From contig CAVVGO010000005.1 in the NCBI GenBank assembly GCA_963747835.1, forward strand, positions 1,116,001 to 1,180,000: a stretch of DNA of 64,000 nt, read 5' to 3'. Of this stretch, positions 53,220-62,467 are shown one piece after another. Positions within the stretch are counted from its first letter, which is position 1. Each line of letters opens with the position of its first letter. The stretch comes from JAJPKK01 sp963747835. Its GTDB lineage: Bacteria; Pseudomonadota; Alphaproteobacteria; Rhizobiales; Xanthobacteraceae. The translations under genes and the position numbers were made by a program. Under the pieces are notes generated by a model. The model had not been told where the DNA came from. It saw only the letters and a program-made list of their open reading frames with translations, and ran no database searches.

Positions 53220-53768
53220 ATGCCGCGCGCACAGAGAATCCTCTTAACTGGCGAACCTCGCGGCGAGATCGTCGATACCGTGCTGTTGAAATTTGCCGAC
53301 CGCTGCAAGCAGCAGGGCTTCGTGTTCGGCGGCAAGGGGACCTGCATCGAGTTCGATTTTCCGAGCGCTCCGCGGCTGCGCACCGACGACGTCCTCCTGC
53401 TCGACGACGGCACTCTCGCCGAAGTGGTGGCCGATGCGGAACCGCTGCTGGAGGTGCGTGAGAAGGATTTCGCCAAAGCGGCCCGGCTGGTGTGGCTGCT
53501 CGGCAATCGCCATGTTCCGGTGCACATCCTCGCCAATCGCATCCGCGTACTGGGTACGCCCGAACTTGAAGCCCTGCTCGCGGAGCAGGGGATCACGTCG
53601 ATGAAGATGTCGGCGCCGTTTGAGCCTGACGATGACGCCCAAGGTCATCATCATCACGACCATCACCATGATCACGATCATAACCACGATCATGGGCACC
53701 ATCACGATCACCAGCATCATGGTCATGACCATCACGATCGCGACCATCCTCACGATCATCACAAATAG
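53220..53768 (+). CDS. ureE: UreE-like nickel metallochaperone with His-rich tail
   Basis: 182 residues. The N-terminal peptide-binding domain (EIVDTVLLKFADRCKQQGFV) and C-terminal metal-binding domain with HVPVHILANRIRVLGTPELE (the conserved UreE nickel His region GNRHVP) match UreE. The last 45 residues are nearly all His and Asp, a nickel store known in several UreE proteins. No ureABCDFG genes lie in the window, so this is an orphan ureE, either a second copy or serving another nickel enzyme. GGAAGG is placed well before ATG, and it may be co-transcribed with pssA. Confidence 0.85.
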   Translation: MPRAQRILLTGEPRGEIVDTVLLKFADRCKQQGFVFGGKGTCIEFDFPSAPRLRTDDVLLLDDGTLAEVVADAEPLLEVREKDFAKAARLVWLLGNRHVPVHILANRIRVLGTPELEALLAEQGITSMKMSAPFEPDDDAQGHHHHDHHHDHDHNHDHGHHHDHQHHGHDHHDRDHPHDHHK

Positions 53769-53942
53769 CTGGCAGTGCCGCGGTCCGATAGCCGCCGACG
53801 CACTTCATCGGGACGCGACCGGCCGTATCGAGACCCGCGCCTGACCGTACTACGGTGCCATGTTCGGCGTGCGGAAGCTGGTCACCCGCGTGCCGAAGAT
53901 TGTAATTTCCGAGGCTGGTGCAGGCAGCCCCGTAGCGCCTAC

Positions 53943-55013
53943 TCAATTCGTGTGACTCGACCGCGCGGCGACTTTCGTCTTGCCCACCGGCGGTTCTACT
54001 CCGGCAACGTTCAGCTCGTTGGAGAGCTTGAGCCGGGCCTCGCGCAATTGATGTGCGAGATCGTGGAAAGCAACCTTGTTTTGCGGCTGGATGTGCGCCG
54101 GATCCGCTCCGGGCATAGGGCGTCGCAGCCCGTACGTCTTGCCGTGAGCGTCGATCCAATGCCACACCGCCGACGCTTCGCCCTCGGCGGTGCTGATGTC
54201 GATGGCACGGCCATGGCCGTAGCCGCCCGTGGCGTTGCTGCCGCCATGCTGCGAATTGCCGCCATGCGCCTTGTAGCCCGAGGCGAGACCCTGGCGGTAG
54301 TCGTCGCGGAACGCGCTCAGCATCGACCACTTGATACCGCCAGCGTCCATCGCCTGGCCGGCGTGGTAGAGCTGCTCGCGGAAGTCGGGGTCCATGCCAC
54401 CGATCACGTAATCCTGGAGCGACATGCCGCGGTGCTTTGCGGCAGCCGGGTCCTTCCAGGTGAAATCGCCCGAGGAATCGGACTTTGTGGTCAACCGCTG
54501 GTAAACATCCCACAAATAATGATCGACCGTCTCCATCATACCGCCGCGGTGCTTGGGCGTTGCCGTCTCAGCGCGCTCCGTGGGCGCCAATCGGGTCGCT
54601 TCTGCCGGGACTTCGATTGTCCGCGCCTGGGCCCAGACCGGAACGGCGATGTCCCACCGCGCGGTGAATGCCATGCGGACGGGTTCAGCGGCGGCCTGCG
54701 GAACCGCGAGGCTCGCCGTCCTGATTGGCGCGGCTTCCCTTGACGGTGGTTCCACCGGCTGCGTGGCCGGCGATACCGATTCCGCGTCCGGCACCACCAT
54801 GGCGACGGTCGTTGCGGGTGACGCGATGTCGGAAGGTGGGGCTTCTCGAGGGGCCTGCAGGACCCACTCGCCCTGCTTCGGTGTCGGAAACGGGTTCGAC
54901 TGCGCAAACGGCAGCGCGACCACAACCGCCAGCACGCCACATACCAGCACCGCCATGAGAATGACGCAGCCGGAGGTCCAATCAGTCGATTTCGCGGGGA
55001 GAAAATCTCTCAT
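53943..55013 (-). CDS. Membrane-anchored peptidase M15/VanY-like protein
   Basis: 356 residues from ATG 55013 (a TTG at 55019 is possible). One transmembrane anchor (VILMAVLVCGVLAVVVALPF), a Pro/Ala-rich linker (about 40-165), then a C-terminal domain with the D-Ala-D-Ala-carboxypeptidase type zinc pattern: SMLSAFRDDYRQGLASGYKA, SQHGGSNATGGYGHGRAIDI (His...Asp) and a later WHWIDAHGKTYGLRRPMPGA with DPAHIQP (second His). Probably acts on peptidoglycan stem peptides in the periplasm. I see no glutamate base for certain, so activity is not assured. Monocistronic. Confidence 0.75.
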   Translation of the reverse strand: MRDFLPAKSTDWTSGCVILMAVLVCGVLAVVVALPFAQSNPFPTPKQGEWVLQAPREAPPSDIASPATTVAMVVPDAESVSPATQPVEPPSREAAPIRTASLAVPQAAAEPVRMAFTARWDIAVPVWAQARTIEVPAEATRLAPTERAETATPKHRGGMMETVDHYLWDVYQRLTTKSDSSGDFTWKDPAAAKHRGMSLQDYVIGGMDPDFREQLYHAGQAMDAGGIKWSMLSAFRDDYRQGLASGYKAHGGNSQHGGSNATGGYGHGRAIDISTAEGEASAVWHWIDAHGKTYGLRRPMPGADPAHIQPQNKVAFHDLAHQLREARLKLSNELNVAGVEPPVGKTKVAARSSHTN

Positions 55014-55219
55014 TCCCAACCCTGTGCAGTCGTCCGATGGGGACGGTTGTCACGGGCCTCGCACCGTCACGCAGCAGAGCGGCCAATCGTTACAAACGTC
55101 ACGATTCCCGTCATATTGCGTGAAGGTTAGAATGGAGTTAACCGCCGATCCCCCGCCGGCACCCCCGCCCCTTGCTTAGCTCACTGGATGAAGCAAATGC
55201 GGCGATGCCAAGGCATTTG

Positions 55220-57121
55220 TTACAAAAATCCGGTTGACAGCCACGGAACGAACGCAACCAGGATGAGCGCCGCAAGCACTGCGGCGAGATAAGGCCACAC
55301 CCGGCCCATCGCTTCATCGGGCGAAACGCGGCCGATCGCGCACGCGGCGTAGAAGCCGACACCGAACGGCGGGGCGAACAATCCGATGCCCATGGCGAGG
55401 ATCACCACCATGGCATAGTGCACGTCGTTGACGCCGAGCGCGCGGGCCGCCGGAAACAGTAGCGGGCCGAATAGCACAATCGCCGGAATGCCTTCGAGCA
55501 CGCTGCCCAAAATGGCGAACACCACGATGGTGACGCCGAGGAAGCCGAGTTGGCCGCCCGGCATTCCTTCCATGATGGATACGAGCTGCCGCGAGAAGCC
55601 TGATTGGGTAAGTGCCCAGGCCATCGCGGTCGCGGTGCCGATGATGAACAGGATGGCGCCGGACAGCGAGGCGGTCTCGATCAGCATCGGGTAAAGCCGC
55701 CGCCAGTCGAATTGACGGTAGACGAACAGTCCGGCCACGGCGGTGTAGACGACGCCGAGCGTGGATACCTCCGTCGCAGTGGCGACGCCCTCGACCACGG
55801 CGGTACGGATCAGAAACGGCAGCGCCAGCGCCGGCAGCGCCACCACGAAACTGATTGCGGCCTGGCGCAACGGTACGCGGCTGATGCCGGCACGGTTTTC
55901 GCCGCGCGACCGCAGCCGGCAGACCGCGACGAGAGCGACTGCCGCCACCAGCGCCGGAAGTAGCCCGCCGGTGAACAGGCCCTGGATCGAGACGCCGGCC
56001 ACCGAGCCGATGGTTATTAGCACGAGGCTTGGCGGGATGGTCTCCGTCATGGCTCCCGAAGCCGCGAGCAGGGCCACAAGCTCGCCCGGCTTGGCGCCGC
56101 GCTGGCGCATCTCCGGAAACAGCACCGGGGCGACGGCGGCCATGTCGGCCGCCTTCGAGCCCGATATTCCGGATACCAGATACATAGCGCCGAGCAGCAC
56201 ATATGACAGCCCGCCGCGCACGTGCCCGATTAGCGCTGCCATGAAATCCACCAGCACGCGGGCGAGCCCGGCCATCTCGATGAGGAGGCCGAGGAACACG
56301 AACAACGGTACCGACAACAGAATGAGGTTAGATGTGCCTTCGTCGATGCGGCTTGCCACGATGGTGAGCGGAACCCGCGTTGTCAGGGCAAGGTAGGACA
56401 CCGTCGCGATGCCGAACGAGAACGCGATCGGAACACCCAGCGCGACGCACATGGCTACGATGACGACGAAGAAGATCACCAGATTGAAGTTGCCGATCGC
56501 GGCGAGCGCCGGCCGCGCCAGCCACAGCGCAAGCGCAATTGCCACGATGGCCGCAAATGCCGCGACGGCGCCGGCAAGCGTCGCGCGCTCGATGAGCCGT
56601 GCCACCACGATCACCAGCATCAGGACGGCGCCGAATTCGATCGCGGCGACCCGGTAGCCATCGTGAATTTCGAGAGCCGGCGTGGTGATGAACCATTGCA
56701 ATTCCACATATTCGCGCGCCGGCGGAATGATGGCAATGAGGAACGCCGCCACCACCATGGCGGCAAACGCGTCAAGACCCGGCCGCCAGCGCGGCGGCAC
56801 GAGCCCGACCACGTACATCAGCCGCATGTGCTCGGCGCGCCGCAGCGCGATGACCGCGCCGAGCATGGCGAGCCACAGGAACAGGATCGACGCGAGTTCG
56901 TCCGACCACGTCAGCGGCGACCCGAAGGCGTAGCGCGAAACGACGCCGGCCAGCAGCACGAGGATTTCGACGGCGACCAGAATGGCGGCGGGCACTTCGG
57001 TCGCGATCGCGAGCAGGCGGTCGAGCCGCGCGAAGCGGGCAGGGGCGTTCGTGGCGGTCGCCGTGCTCTGCACCGAGGCGGAGATTTTCGCGCTGTCGCC
57101 GCCCTCGGTAAGTCGTCCCAT
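55220..57121 (-). CDS. TRAP transporter fused permease (DctQ-DctM)
   Basis: 633 residues from ATG 57121. N-terminal DctQ-like part (residues about 30-200; four helices, SRYAFGSPLTWSDELASILF with the conserved W-x-E) fused to a DctM-type large permease (about 210-633; LGVPIAFSFGIATVSYLALT, VSGISGSKAADMAAVAPVLF, SGAMTETIPPSLVLITIGSV, GIGLFAPPFGVGFYAACAIG). Imports organic acids with the sodium gradient together with a periplasmic binding protein. Divergent from the PQQ dehydrogenase gene by 171 bases, so both may share a promoter region. The matching binding protein gene is probably the one at 60289, same strand but not adjacent. Ribosome binding site weak. Confidence 0.9.
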   Translation of the reverse strand: MGRLTEGGDSAKISASVQSTATATNAPARFARLDRLLAIATEVPAAILVAVEILVLLAGVVSRYAFGSPLTWSDELASILFLWLAMLGAVIALRRAEHMRLMYVVGLVPPRWRPGLDAFAAMVVAAFLIAIIPPAREYVELQWFITTPALEIHDGYRVAAIEFGAVLMLVIVVARLIERATLAGAVAAFAAIVAIALALWLARPALAAIGNFNLVIFFVVIVAMCVALGVPIAFSFGIATVSYLALTTRVPLTIVASRIDEGTSNLILLSVPLFVFLGLLIEMAGLARVLVDFMAALIGHVRGGLSYVLLGAMYLVSGISGSKAADMAAVAPVLFPEMRQRGAKPGELVALLAASGAMTETIPPSLVLITIGSVAGVSIQGLFTGGLLPALVAAVALVAVCRLRSRGENRAGISRVPLRQAAISFVVALPALALPFLIRTAVVEGVATATEVSTLGVVYTAVAGLFVYRQFDWRRLYPMLIETASLSGAILFIIGTATAMAWALTQSGFSRQLVSIMEGMPGGQLGFLGVTIVVFAILGSVLEGIPAIVLFGPLLFPAARALGVNDVHYAMVVILAMGIGLFAPPFGVGFYAACAIGRVSPDEAMGRVWPYLAAVLAALILVAFVPWLSTGFL

Positions 57122-57292
57122 TCCGAATTCGATCCCATCGTGGGCATCGGCCGCGCAGTAACTTTGGGCCGATCCGACCGCCCCTTCTGCCGCGCCGAAA
57201 AAATGAGTATACACCGCGGGTCGTACAGCGCCTCGCTCGCAAAGCTCGTCACCCTTGCGGCCGATCGCGCTGAAGAAAACAGGGAGGAAAAC

Positions 57293-59050
57293 ATGAAGCG
57301 AACGCCGTGTTGCGTCGCCGCGATGGTGGTAAGTGCCTGCGTGCCGTTGATGGCTTCCGGCGCTTTGGCGCAAACATTCGTTCCGGTCACGCCCTCGATC
57401 CTCGCCAATCCGGATCCGGCCGATTGGCTGATGATCAACCGCACTTTCGACGATCAGCGCTTCAGTCCCCTCGACCAGATCAACAAGAGCAACGTCCGCC
57501 AACTGCGCATGGCGTGGTCGCGCGGCCTGCCCAACGGCACCCAGGAGTCGACGCCGATCGTGTATCGCGGCGTGATGTACCTGTATGCGCCCGGCGCCAC
57601 CATCCAGGCGGTCGACGCCACTAACGGCGACCTGATCTGGGAATACCAACGCGAATATCCGCGCGGCGTCTCGGCAACGGGAGCGCGCAACAAAAGCCTC
57701 GGCATCTACGAAGACATGATCTACTTCGCGGCGCCGGACGGCTTCTTGGTTGCGCTCGACGCGCAGACCGGCAAGGTCCGTTGGGAAACTAAGGTCGACA
57801 ATGGCGGCCAGACGGCGGGCGGAGTTCTCGTCGCGGACGGCAAGGTGATCTCGAACCGCACTTGCGAACAGAGCAAGCGCGAAAACTGCTTCATCGCGGC
57901 CCACGACGCCAAGACCGGCCACGAGGTATGGAAATTCTACGTCACCGCCGCGCCGGGCGAGCCGGGCGGCGACACCTGGGCCAACATGCCGGTGGAGCAG
58001 CGCGCGGCAGGCCCGTGGGGCCTGCCAGGCTCATACGATCCCAAGCGCAAGGTGCTCTATTGGGGTATTGCCAATCCGAACCCCTATACGCGACTGACGC
58101 GGCACGGCAGCGCCGACGCCGTCTCGATGACGGCGCCGGCGAACCTCTACAGCAATTCGACCGTTGCGCTCGACGTCGAGACCGGCAAGCTCAAATGGTA
58201 TTACCAGGAGCTTCCCGGCGACGATTGGGACGCGGATCACAATCACGAGCGCATGCTCATCCATACCCGGGTCAGCCCCGATCCCCGCTACGTCAAATGG
58301 ATCAGTTCAAGCCTCGCGCCGGACCAGGAACGCGACATCGTGGTAACGGTCGCGGAGGGCGGCGGCATGTTCGCCCTCGAGCAGGCGACCGGCGAGTTTC
58401 TTTGGGCGCGCCCGTTTCCCTACGACGATCCCAACATCAACATGAACAGCATCGACTTGAAAACCGGCCAGACCCGCGTCAACTCCGACAAGCTTTTCAA
58501 GAAGGACGGCGACACCATCATCGGCTGCTACCACAATACCCGCGGTCTGTGGGCGATCGCCTATCACCCAGGGAAGAATGCGCTCTACGTGCCGTTCCAG
58601 GACCAGTGCCTGTCGATGACCGCCAACGCCAAGAATCCGGCCGGCTGGGGGCCGCGGTCCGGCATCATGCGCCCGAGCTCCGATCCAAAGAAATACATGA
58701 ACATCGGCCGGATCGACCTCACGACCGGCGAGATGAAGGTGATCTATTCGCAGCCCCAGGCGAGCAGCGGTTCCGCGCTCGCGACCGCCGGCGACTTGGT
58801 ATTCTGGGGCGACCAGAACCGCCGCTTCCGTGCATTCGACGCCGATGACGGCAAGGTCCTGTGGGAAACCGTGGTGGCCGGAATGGTGATGAACAGCACC
58901 ATCAGCTATGCGGTGAACGGCAAGCAATACATCATGGTGTTCACCGGCGAGGGGCAGTCGGTTACCGCGGGGCCGCTCGGCCTGACCAAGGATACGATGC
59001 CGCCGGCGGTGCGCCGGCACAACTCGATCTTTGCGTTCGCGTTGCCATAA
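57293..59050 (+). CDS. PQQ-dependent dehydrogenase with lanthanide-type Asp-x-Asp motif
   Basis: 585 residues from ATG 57293, with GGGAGG five bases before; the frame is open further upstream but only as the antisense of the TRAP gene. Signal peptide (VVSACVPLMASGALAQ), then an eight-bladed quinoprotein propeller: FDDQRFSPLDQINKSNVRQL, repeated W-motifs (GDLIWEYQRE, GKVRWETKV, GKLKWYYQE), GIANPNPYT and PGDDWDADHNHE. Asp313 is the catalytic residue, and Asp315, two residues on, is the extra ligand that marks lanthanide-dependent XoxF/ExaF-type enzymes. The vicinal Cys-Cys pair of methanol dehydrogenase is absent (Cys191 and Cys199 instead). No cytochrome c gene adjoins. Substrate unknown. Confidence 0.9.
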   Translation: MKRTPCCVAAMVVSACVPLMASGALAQTFVPVTPSILANPDPADWLMINRTFDDQRFSPLDQINKSNVRQLRMAWSRGLPNGTQESTPIVYRGVMYLYAPGATIQAVDATNGDLIWEYQREYPRGVSATGARNKSLGIYEDMIYFAAPDGFLVALDAQTGKVRWETKVDNGGQTAGGVLVADGKVISNRTCEQSKRENCFIAAHDAKTGHEVWKFYVTAAPGEPGGDTWANMPVEQRAAGPWGLPGSYDPKRKVLYWGIANPNPYTRLTRHGSADAVSMTAPANLYSNSTVALDVETGKLKWYYQELPGDDWDADHNHERMLIHTRVSPDPRYVKWISSSLAPDQERDIVVTVAEGGGMFALEQATGEFLWARPFPYDDPNINMNSIDLKTGQTRVNSDKLFKKDGDTIIGCYHNTRGLWAIAYHPGKNALYVPFQDQCLSMTANAKNPAGWGPRSGIMRPSSDPKKYMNIGRIDLTTGEMKVIYSQPQASSGSALATAGDLVFWGDQNRRFRAFDADDGKVLWETVVAGMVMNSTISYAVNGKQYIMVFTGEGQSVTAGPLGLTKDTMPPAVRRHNSIFAFALP

Positions 59051-59150
59051 TCAGGCGAGCGGCGGCGATGCAGGTTTCGACCGGTCCACGGCACATCAGT
59101 GCCGTGCGCCCCCGGATTGTCCGCTGCTCCGTTCGTGTCGATATTGTTTG

Positions 59151-60020
59151 CTATTTCCCGGCCGATTTGAAATAGCGCAAATCCGGCGGCTGCTGGCCTT
59201 TCTTGGTCGGCATCAAAAAGCCTTCGCCATTCACGTAGTAACCTTCGTTGCCAATACGAACGAGAGGATTATTCTCCGAACATTCGTTAAAGTGCCAAAT
59301 CGGAGTTGGATTGGAGTTGCGAGCGTATTTTTTGATGACCGTCCACGGGCGCGTCAATGCATGGTCGAACGTCGTAATCTCATCGAGAAGAGCATTTTTG
59401 TCTGCTTTGTCGACATAGAGTCGTTCCTTGACAATGGTTTGGTTGTCATCGTGCAAGCGAATACCGCTGCCTTCGAAGGTGCGGGGACCTGCAAGACCAC
59501 GGGTTTCGACTTCAAGCGTAGCATACTGGCCGTTCGCGTCCTCATCGACCCACTTCCCGATAGAAAGGCCGGCGAAGGATGGTTCGATATCGCTGGGCCA
59601 TGCCCGTCCATCGGTGAAAATACGGCGCGGCTCGCTATTGTCCTGCAAAATGTAGGTGGTCTTCGGCGTGACGACAATTTCCATAGGATAAATAACCGTC
59701 ATCATTCGCGGCATGCCGAGTGGGAGGCAATATCCGTGTCTGTCATCTCCAGGTCCACCAGCGGCTATATCCGCGAGATTAGCGTCGAAGCGAGCCTGAT
59801 ACTCGGGTGTCAGCGGGGCCTGTTGGGCTAGGCCGCCCCGCTTATCAGGATCCCATTGGCCACCGAAGGCGACGCGCGCCAGTGGGTCGCTCATTGCCGT
59901 CTTCCATTGGCCGGACCAGTCAGGATACTTCGAAAGGTCCTGCGCCCGGGCGCCGCCACCCGGACTTAGGCACAATGACGTTATGAGTGCGACGGTTCCA
60001 AAGAGCGTTCGGTAAAGCAT
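59151..60020 (-). CDS. Secreted protein of an unrecognised three-member family, copy 3
   Basis: 289 residues from ATG 60020, where GGGGAG has proper spacing; ATG 60026 is too close to it. Signal peptide (TLFGTVALITSLCLSPGGGARAQ shown in part), then KYPDWSGQW, PLTPEYQARFDANLADIAAG, GMPRMMTVIYPMEIVVTPK, RRIFTDGRAWPSDIEPSFAG, SIGKWVDEDANGQYATLEVE, GIRLHDDNQTIVKERLYVDK, DHALTRPWTVIKKYARNSN and LMPTKKGQQPPDLRYFK. The acidic loop differs (DEDANGQYA for DGDGRYD). Lies downstream and convergent with the PQQ dehydrogenase, about 10 kb from the other copies. Confidence 0.8.
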   Translation of the reverse strand: MLYRTLFGTVALITSLCLSPGGGARAQDLSKYPDWSGQWKTAMSDPLARVAFGGQWDPDKRGGLAQQAPLTPEYQARFDANLADIAAGGPGDDRHGYCLPLGMPRMMTVIYPMEIVVTPKTTYILQDNSEPRRIFTDGRAWPSDIEPSFAGLSIGKWVDEDANGQYATLEVETRGLAGPRTFEGSGIRLHDDNQTIVKERLYVDKADKNALLDEITTFDHALTRPWTVIKKYARNSNPTPIWHFNECSENNPLVRIGNEGYYVNGEGFLMPTKKGQQPPDLRYFKSAGK

Positions 60021-60288
60021 GCCCATACTCCCCGTTGATCGCTGGTTTGTGGTTCGTGCGCGGTGCACGCAGGTCTGACATTCAACCGCGATCGCATCGC
60101 GGCACTTGATTTCCGATGGTGGTGGTGTGCCCGCCGCGGGCACCGACGCTGCCTTTCGGGAAGCAAGACACTTCGAATTCCAAGACTTCGGCACGTCCCG
60201 CCTGCAGCTCCGGCAACAAACTACCAGTTCGGCCGCGCCGGTGAAAGAAGGCTGCGGCTGTTTGCCCGTCGCATCAATTCCGCTGCCT

Positions 60289-61311
60289 CTATCCCAGCAA
60301 TCCGACCTGCTTCTCCAGGACAACCCACGCCTCGGCGCCGTATTTCTGTTTCCACTCCGCATAAAATCCGGCGGCGCGCATGGCGGCGCGAAATCTGTCG
60401 GTATCGGTCTGGTTGAACGCCATGCCCCTCTGGGCGAGTTCCGCCTGGAGGCTGTCGTTGAGCTGCCGGACGTCGTCGCGCTCCTTGAGCGCGGCCCCAT
60501 TGATGTTGTGCGCCACGATGTCCTGCAGATTATTGGACAGAGCGGCCCAGGCCCGGGCGTTGACCAGCGTCCAAAACCCGTCCCACATGTGATTGGTGAG
60601 CGAGACGTACTTCTGCACCTCGTAGAACTTGAACAGGCTGATGAGCGAGAGCGGGTTCTCCTGGCCCTCTACGATCCTGGTCTGCAGCGCCGAATAGACC
60701 TCGTTGATGTTGATGCTGGTGGGCGAGGCGCCCAGCGCCTTGAACATGGAGGTCCACAGCGGGCTGACCGGCACCCTGATCTTGAACCCCTTGAGGTCGT
60801 CGGGTCCGTTGATCGGGTGGGTGCTACTGGTGACCTGGCGGTAGCCATTGTCCCACATGGTGTCGAGGGCGTGGAGGCCGGCCTTTCCGATGGCGCCGCG
60901 CACGTAGGCGCCGAGCGCGCCGTCCATGGCCGTCCACACCTGGCCGTAATCCTTGAAAGCGAAGCCGATGCCGTTGATGGAGGCGGCCGGCACGTAGATC
61001 GCCAGGATGAGGCCCGACAGGTTGAACATCTGGATCGCGCCGGTGCGCAATTGCGACAGCACATCGGTGTCGCCGCCGAGCTGACTGTTAGGAAACACTT
61101 GGATATCGATGCGGCCGCTGGACTCCTGCTTAATGATCTCGGCGGCCTCGCGCAGCCGCACGTTCATCGGATGCGCCGCCACGTTGTTGTTGGCGTATTT
61201 CAATTCGAATTCGGCGGCATCGCCACGCCGCGTCAGGATGCCGAACGCCGCGATCCCGGTTGCGGTCCCGCCGGTTGCGCGCAGAAAGCGGCGGCGCGTC
61301 AGCTTGCTCAT
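60289..61311 (-). CDS. dctP: TRAP transporter substrate-binding protein (DctP type)
   Basis: 340 residues from ATG 61311. Tat leader (KLTRRRFLRATGGTATGIAA) then a DctP-type protein: ELKYANNNVAAHPMNVRLRE, EIIKQESSGRIDIQVFPNSQ, LGGDTDVLSQLRTGAIQMFN, KGFKIRVPVSPLWTSMFKAL with the carboxylate-binding Arg, and NEVYSALQTRIVEGQENPLS. Binds an organic acid in the periplasm. Its permease is probably the fused DctQM at 55220; the PQQ dehydrogenase and copy 3 of the secreted family lie between, an unusual arrangement. Intact. Confidence 0.92.
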   Translation of the reverse strand: MSKLTRRRFLRATGGTATGIAAFGILTRRGDAAEFELKYANNNVAAHPMNVRLREAAEIIKQESSGRIDIQVFPNSQLGGDTDVLSQLRTGAIQMFNLSGLILAIYVPAASINGIGFAFKDYGQVWTAMDGALGAYVRGAIGKAGLHALDTMWDNGYRQVTSSTHPINGPDDLKGFKIRVPVSPLWTSMFKALGASPTSININEVYSALQTRIVEGQENPLSLISLFKFYEVQKYVSLTNHMWDGFWTLVNARAWAALSNNLQDIVAHNINGAALKERDDVRQLNDSLQAELAQRGMAFNQTDTDRFRAAMRAAGFYAEWKQKYGAEAWVVLEKQVGLLG

Positions 61312-61550
61312 TGGCGTTCCCCCGTGTGGCTTCGTTAACGGATGTTGCAATGTCTGGACCGGATTATAGTCGAAACTTGGCGGCCGCATCGCCGGTCATG
61401 ATCCGCAAATTACCGGCCGGCCAGCGGCGCGTTCGGCACGAGAATTTTAGATAAATTCAATGATGCAAAGGGCACGGCTGGGTACGGGCGAAACCCGAGC
61501 CGCCGGCTCCCCGTAACTTGTAGGAGGGTCGGCACCACCGGCGGGCATTA

Positions 61551-61976
61551 ATGATGAAGGAAGGCCAAAGCTCCCATGCGACCGCTCGCACCGCCATGCG
61601 CTGGGCCATGGCGGCATTCTATCTCGCCGCCGGGATCGTACATCTCACAGCGCCGGATGCATTCTTGCCGATTGTGCCGAATTGGGTTCCGCTCCCACGG
61701 GAAACCGTGCTGGTGACCGGGTTGTGCGAGATCGCCGGCAGCATCGCGCTCCTGACGCGACGCCTGCGCCGTCTCGCTGGTGTCATGCTGGCTCTCTACG
61801 CGGTGTGCGTGTTTCCGGCGAACATCAGGCACGCCCTGGACGGCATCCACGTGCCGCCGTTGCCTGACAACTGGTGGTACCACGGACCGCGGCTGCTCCT
61901 TCAGCCGGTGCTGGTGTGGTGGGCTTTGTTTTGCGCCGGCCTAATCAACTGGCCTTTCACTGCAAGGCCGAACTAA
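61551..61976 (+). CDS. DoxX-like membrane protein
   Basis: 141 residues with four hydrophobic segments: RWAMAAFYLAAGIVHLTAPD, TVLVTGLCEIAGSIALLTRR, LAGVMLALYAVCVFPANIRH and LLLQPVLVWWALFCAGLINW. DoxX/SURF4-type pattern with AFLPIVPNWVP between helices one and two and NIRHALDGIHVPPLPDNWWY after helix three. Role in the family is mostly unknown, in some cases linked to thiosulfate:quinone oxidation. Starts at tandem ATGs with GGAGG somewhat far upstream. Confidence 0.78.
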   Translation: MMKEGQSSHATARTAMRWAMAAFYLAAGIVHLTAPDAFLPIVPNWVPLPRETVLVTGLCEIAGSIALLTRRLRRLAGVMLALYAVCVFPANIRHALDGIHVPPLPDNWWYHGPRLLLQPVLVWWALFCAGLINWPFTARPN

Positions 61977-62184
61977 GCGGCAAGTCGGCAAAACAGGCGG
62001 AACGAGGTTGCAACGAGTTTGGGCAGTCGGGCGGCGCGATCCGCCTTGCCGGTGCCACAAGAAAAGAGCATTGTCCGGCCCGGAAGGTGAGCCGATTTTG
62101 GAATGGCGGCTGACAAAACCCGCGTAAGTCGGGTCATCCGTCGGGGAGAATCAACGGCTCACCACCGCAGGAGGAGCTTCGATA

Positions 62185-62343
62185 ATGCATAGAACCACGC
62201 CCGTGGTGCTTGCCGCCGCGTCGGCGCTGTTAGCCGGTCCGGCACCCAAGACTTTGGCGGATATCAACGCCAAATGGGCGGCGAACGAGGACCAGGGGAA
62301 CAACTGGGTCCACATGGTCTATAACTCGTTCAAACGCCCGTAA
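62185..62343 (+). pseudogene. Internally deleted copy of the downstream metallo-beta-lactamase gene
   Basis: 52 codons with GGAGGAG upstream. A signal peptide (HRTTPVVLAAASALLAG) runs straight into LADINAKWAANEDQGNNWVH and VYNSFKRP. The last 30 residues match the end of the intact protein at 62468 (LADLDTTWAANDQAATNFVK, VYNSFKRS). The whole metal-binding domain, about 250 residues, is missing, so a tandem duplicate has collapsed. Still open and possibly translated. Confidence 0.75.
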
Positions 62344-62467
62344 TACGAACTCACGCAAGTACGACCAGCGAAAACCCTGCCGGCGGATTATGCCGCCAGA
62401 TCCAAATCAGCAATCGCCAATCTCGGATTCGAATGATCGAATTCGAAATACAAAGGAGGACGACAGT

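Noticed and set aside
53640..53765. Non-coding CAT/GAT repeat array
   Set aside because: It is the in-frame His/Asp-rich tail of the UreE-like protein.
56663..57292. Extended start of the PQQ dehydrogenase
   Set aside because: The signal peptide and ribosome binding site sit at 57293; sequence upstream is the antisense of the TRAP gene.
57122..57922. N-terminal extension of the TRAP permease to 57922
   Set aside because: The added 267 residues are antisense to the PQQ dehydrogenase and lack hydrophobic segments; the start at 57121 suffices for the DctQ part.
60021..60500. Extended start of family copy 3
   Set aside because: The extension is Arg/Ser/Cys-rich and precedes the true signal peptide at 60020.
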